The notes under the pieces: model-generated | Told to the model about the DNA's origin: nothing | The model's input: only the letters and a program-made list of their open reading frames with translations | Database searches by the model: none | Made by a program: the position numbers and the translations under genes | Part shown: in pieces, positions 52,293 through 54,925 of the stretch | How positions within the stretch are numbered: the first letter of the stretch is position 1 | How the letters are laid out: each line of letters opens with the position of its first letter | Assembly: GCA_947479055.1 (NCBI GenBank) | Contig: CANJYE010000020.1 | Span: 1-54,925 of the forward strand | Direction of reading: 5' to 3' | DNA from: Erythrobacteraceae bacterium | Lineage (GTDB): Bacteria > Pseudomonadota > Alphaproteobacteria > Sphingomonadales > Sphingomonadaceae | Length of the DNA: 54,925 bases

Positions 52293-53554
52293 CGGGTGCT
52301 CTCCTTACGCCGCTTCGGCGGGTTCAGCCTGCGGAACAGCTTCCCCCGTTCGCTGTAGAGGATCAGCAGCAGGCTGAGACAGCCCGATGCCAGCAGCGCC
52401 ACCGCGATTGGCCGCGAGGTGCCGTCGTAGGCCTGCCCGATCAGGATTGCCAGCACGGAGGAGCCGACCAGCCGCACGAACAGTTGGATCGAGGAAGCCG
52501 CGCCGGCGAATTCGGCGAAGGGTTGCATCGCGATGGCGCTGAAATTGGCACCGAGAAAACCGAGCAGCGAGACATTGGCGCCCATCAGCGGCAGGAACCA
52601 CCACAGGCTCTGCCAGTCCCCAAAGGCGAACCAGACCTGCGCCGAGCTGATGGTGATGAAAGCCAGCAACCCGGCATGCGACACACGCCTTGCGCCGAAC
52701 CGTTCGACAATTCGCGAATTGACAATGTTCGACAGCATCATCGCCCCGATCGTGGCGGAAAATACCAGGGTGAACAGCTCGCCCGCGCCGAAATGCTCGC
52801 CGATCAGCTGCTGGGCGCTGTTCACATAGCCGAAAATGCCCGACATGATCAGCGCCGCTGAAAGCATGTAGCCGACCGCTCCCCGTGTCGTCACCACGCT
52901 GCGGGCATGGACCAGCAGCATGTGCGGTTCGACCCTCTGCCTGAATTCAGGGTGGAGCGTTTCGGGCATGGAACGCCAGAACCAAAGCCCGACCAGCCCA
53001 CCCCAGGCCGCCAGCGCCACGAAGATCCAGCGCCAGCCGGCCACCAGCAACACCCCCTGGCCCAGCACCGGGGCAAGGATCGGGACAGAAATGAACACTG
53101 CCGAGATCAGCGACATCAGCCGCGCCATCTGATCGCCATCATAGCGGTCGCGCACGATCGCGGTAGGAACCACGCTTAACGCGGAGCAGCACAGCCCCTG
53201 CACGCAGCGGATCACCAGCAGCGTGGTAAAGTTCGTCACCAGCGCGCAGCCCAGCGCAAACAGCGCGTAAAGGCCTAGCGCTACCAGAGCGACCGGACGT
53301 CGGCCGTAACGGTCGGCCAGCATGCCGGGAATGAGGCAGCCGATGCCGTTGCACAGCATGTAGAGGCCGATCACCAGCTGACGACTGTTGGCCTCGCCCG
53401 CGCCGAGCTCTGCCGCCATAGTGTCCAATGCCGGCAGCATCGCGTCGATTGCCAGCGCCTGCAATGACATCACCGCCGCCAGCAGGCCGACCATGCCACG
53501 CGAGTGCATGGAGTGGCGGGTAGAATGGGGGGAAAAGGCACTCGTCGCATCCAT
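52289..53554 (-). CDS. MFS drug-resistance transporter, Bcr/CflA type (421 aa)
   Basis: Twelve membrane helices are expected. SLQALAIDAMLPALDTMAAE is the Bcr/CflA first-helix signature; LIPGMLADRYGRRPVALVAL holds the MFS A motif, and VFISVPILAPVLGQGVLLVA the antiporter motif-C region. Family members export drugs such as bicyclomycin, chloramphenicol or sulfonamides. ATG 53554 is taken as start; 53509 (MHSRGMVG) and 53593 are also possible. It precedes glpD with overlapping stop/start, so the two are co-translated, an unusual pairing. Confidence 0.88.
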   Translation of the reverse strand: MDATSAFSPHSTRHSMHSRGMVGLLAAVMSLQALAIDAMLPALDTMAAELGAGEANSRQLVIGLYMLCNGIGCLIPGMLADRYGRRPVALVALGLYALFALGCALVTNFTTLLVIRCVQGLCCSALSVVPTAIVRDRYDGDQMARLMSLISAVFISVPILAPVLGQGVLLVAGWRWIFVALAAWGGLVGLWFWRSMPETLHPEFRQRVEPHMLLVHARSVVTTRGAVGYMLSAALIMSGIFGYVNSAQQLIGEHFGAGELFTLVFSATIGAMMLSNIVNSRIVERFGARRVSHAGLLAFITISSAQVWFAFGDWQSLWWFLPLMGANVSLLGFLGANFSAIAMQPFAEFAGAASSIQLFVRLVGSSVLAILIGQAYDGTSRPIAVALLASGCLSLLLILYSERGKLFRRLNPPKRRKESTR

Positions 53555-53636
53555 CGCCCGGCCATGGCGCGATGTCGCAGTGGATGCCAGCACAAATCGC
53601 GTTCCGCTGGCAGGGCAACCCGGCTAGTCTGGCAGC

Positions 53637-54767
53637 ATGGACGACAGCCATGGCGATCAGGGGCAGAGCGAGGATGACCGGGCGCCCGGCCTGCGCAAGA
53701 TCATCCATGTCGACATGGATGCCTTCTACGCCAGCGTCGAACAGCGCGATGATCCTTCAATCCGCGGCCTGCCGGTGGCGGTGGGCGGCGCTTCGGCGCG
53801 CAGTGTGGTGGCCGCCGCGAGCTATGAGGCGCGGACGTTCGGCGTGCGTTCGGCCATGCCTTCGGCCCGGGCCTTGCAGCTGTGCCCCAACCTGGTGTTC
53901 CGGCCGCCGCGCTTCGATGTCTATCGCGCGGTATCGGAGCAGATCCGCGCGATCTTCCGCGATTATACCCCGCATGTCGAGCCGCTGGCGCTGGACGAGG
54001 CCTATCTCGATGTCACCGCCGACCTGCGCGGAATCGGCTCCGCCACCCGCATTGCCGAGCTGATCCGCCAGCGGATCAAGGCCGAAACCGGGCTCACTGC
54101 CAGTGCCGGGGTGTCCTACAACAAGTTCCTCGCCAAGCTCGCCTCTGACCAGAACAAGCCCGACGGGCTTTGCCTGATCCGCCCCGGCGAAGGCGCGTGC
54201 TTCGTCCAGGCGTTGCCGGTGCGCCGCTTCCACGGGGTCGGCCCGCGCGGGAACGAAAAGATGGCGAAACTGGGGATCGCAACCGGTGCCGATCTGGCGG
54301 CGAAGGATATCGCCTTCCTGCGCGAGCATTTCGGCGCGCTGGCCGATTATCTCTATCGCGCGGTCAGGGGGATCGACCTGAGGCCGGTGCAGGCCAACCG
54401 CCCGCGCAAGTCGGTCGGGGCGGAACGGACCTTCACCGAGGATATCTCCTCCGGCCCGGCGCTGCGCGAAACGCTGGAGCGGATCATTGCCATCACCTGG
54501 GACCGGATCGAGCGCAGCGAAGCGCGTGGGCGAACAATAACGCTGAAGATGCGCTTTGCCGATTTCGCGCTTGCAACCCGTTCGCGCTCGCTGCCGCAAT
54601 TCGTCGGCGGGAGGGAGGAATTCTCGGCGATTGCCCGCGCGATCCTCGACGAACAATTGCCGCTGCCCCAGCCAATCCGGCTGATGGGGTTGACGCTGTC
54701 CTCGCTGGAAGGGGGCGAACCTATCGCCTCGCCAGGGCGAGACACCGCCCAGCTGTCACTGCTCTGA
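53637..54767 (+). CDS. dinB: DNA polymerase IV (DinB)
   Basis: A Y-family translesion polymerase that extends past minor-groove lesions. Palm acidic residues are Asp26 (KIIHVDMDAFYASVE) and Asp120-Glu121 (PLALDEAYLDVTADL), so the active site is complete, unlike the umuC copy at the other end. GVSYNKFLAKLASDQNKPDG, the helix-hairpin-helix RRFHGVGPRGNEKMAKLGI and the little finger (SVGAERTFTEDI) follow. The C-terminus QLSLL fits a beta-clamp-binding motif. ATG 53637 adds about 20 polar residues before the conserved start. IS21-type sequence begins within a few bases of its stop. Confidence 0.96.
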   Translation: MDDSHGDQGQSEDDRAPGLRKIIHVDMDAFYASVEQRDDPSIRGLPVAVGGASARSVVAAASYEARTFGVRSAMPSARALQLCPNLVFRPPRFDVYRAVSEQIRAIFRDYTPHVEPLALDEAYLDVTADLRGIGSATRIAELIRQRIKAETGLTASAGVSYNKFLAKLASDQNKPDGLCLIRPGEGACFVQALPVRRFHGVGPRGNEKMAKLGIATGADLAAKDIAFLREHFGALADYLYRAVRGIDLRPVQANRPRKSVGAERTFTEDISSGPALRETLERIIAITWDRIERSEARGRTITLKMRFADFALATRSRSLPQFVGGREEFSAIARAILDEQLPLPQPIRLMGLTLSSLEGGEPIASPGRDTAQLSLL

Positions 54768-54768
54768 C

Positions 54769-54925
54769 TGTTGATCTGCGTTGAGAAGTGACCCGGGATT
54801 TTCACTGAGAAGTGACCCGGGTGGTTGCTATGTCTCGCGTTGCGAGGGTTGGGTCAAGGGACTGGTTTTTCCTTTCTGGTTTTGGGTGCAGCGGCGCTGG
54901 CACGGAAGCGGAAGCTGTCGTTTCC
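54769..54925 (-). mobile_element. IS21-family insertion sequence, one end only (rest lies beyond the window)
   Basis: Just after the dinB stop the sequence shows TGTTGATCTGCG and then two direct copies of TGAGAAGTGACCCGGG (54782-54797 and 54806-54821). Such multiple terminal repeats are typical of IS21-type ends, where IstA binds. The 3' end of a gene resembling the IstB helper ATPase follows on the minus strand. The element continues past the window, so its other end and target duplication cannot be seen. Confidence 0.75.
54854..54925 (-). CDS. IS21-type helper ATPase IstB, C-terminal fragment (23 residues)
   Basis: On the minus strand the frame from the window edge reads GNDSFRFRASAAAPKTRKEK and then PVP and TGA at 54856-54854. 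The SFRF motif with a basic, variable tail is what IstB-like proteins usually show after the AAA+ domain. The rest of the gene, including the Walker motifs, is off the window, so only the family is claimed. Confidence 0.65.
   Translation of the reverse strand, partial: GNDSFRFRASAAAPKTRKEKPVP

Overview
The window is a GC-rich stretch of an alphaproteobacterial chromosome. The gene content fits the Sphingomonadales, most likely an erythrobacter or sphingomonad relative. The reasons are a crtY-crtI-crtB carotenoid operon, a ybgC-tolQRAB-pal block directly downstream of hisB-H-A-F-E, small conserved proteins I associate with this order, and a dispersed repeat that translates to HCHLCHP-like peptides. 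Both ends lie in insertion sequences. An IS3-type element on the left has cut off the start of a umuC-type polymerase gene. An IS21-type element on the right sits just behind dinB. The window may therefore be an assembly contig ending in multicopy IS elements.

Layout. 1-2.0 kb: IS3 remnant, broken umuC, a small membrane protein and tRNA-Ser(GGA). 2.2-4.6 kb: a DUF1905 protein and the bifunctional (p)ppGpp synthetase/hydrolase. 5.1-11.1 kb: an accessory catabolic region. It holds an epoxide-hydrolase-like protein and a molybdopterin oxidoreductase on the plus strand, then a minus-strand run of heme-binding protein, SnoaL-like protein, cupin dioxygenase, acyl-CoA dehydrogenase and acetoacetate-decarboxylase-like protein. 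11.2-14.9 kb: hemF, pdeM, infC (apparent AUA start) and a DASS transporter. 14.9-24.4 kb, minus strand: an Ala-rich lipoprotein, a J-domain protein, the Tol-Pal operon, a HIT protein and the his genes with a tiny PEP-CTERM protein among them. 24.7-39.3 kb: sspB, gmk, dapD, an M19 dipeptidase, SDR and GMC oxidoreductases, a channel protein, cold-shock protein, a second SnoaL paralogue with a luciferase-like monooxygenase, and many small envelope proteins. 39.3-46.4 kb: thiC under a TPP riboswitch, membrane and outer-membrane proteins, and an S9 peptidase whose signal peptide is out of frame. 46.5-50.8 kb: crtY, crtI, a LOG-family gene and crtB. 50.8-54.8 kb: glpD (apparent CUG start), an MFS efflux protein and dinB.

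Working together: HisB/H/A/F/E cover steps of histidine biosynthesis. TolQRA-TolB-Pal with YbgC form the envelope-constriction machinery. CrtB, CrtI and CrtY take geranylgeranyl diphosphate to beta-carotene. ThiC feeds thiamine synthesis and is feedback-controlled by TPP. The catabolic genes look like parts of a lipid, terpenoid or aromatic pathway whose substrate cannot be read from sequence.

The most unusual signals are not genes. Two perfect inverted repeats of 31 and 34 bp, related by compensatory base changes, flank hisB. A roughly 106-bp two-arm repeat with a fixed 50-nt AT-rich centre occurs 33 kb apart. infC and glpD appear to use near-cognate start codons. A six-codon minicistron links crtY to crtI by two ATGA overlaps. 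A palindromic repeat supplies the start of crtB.
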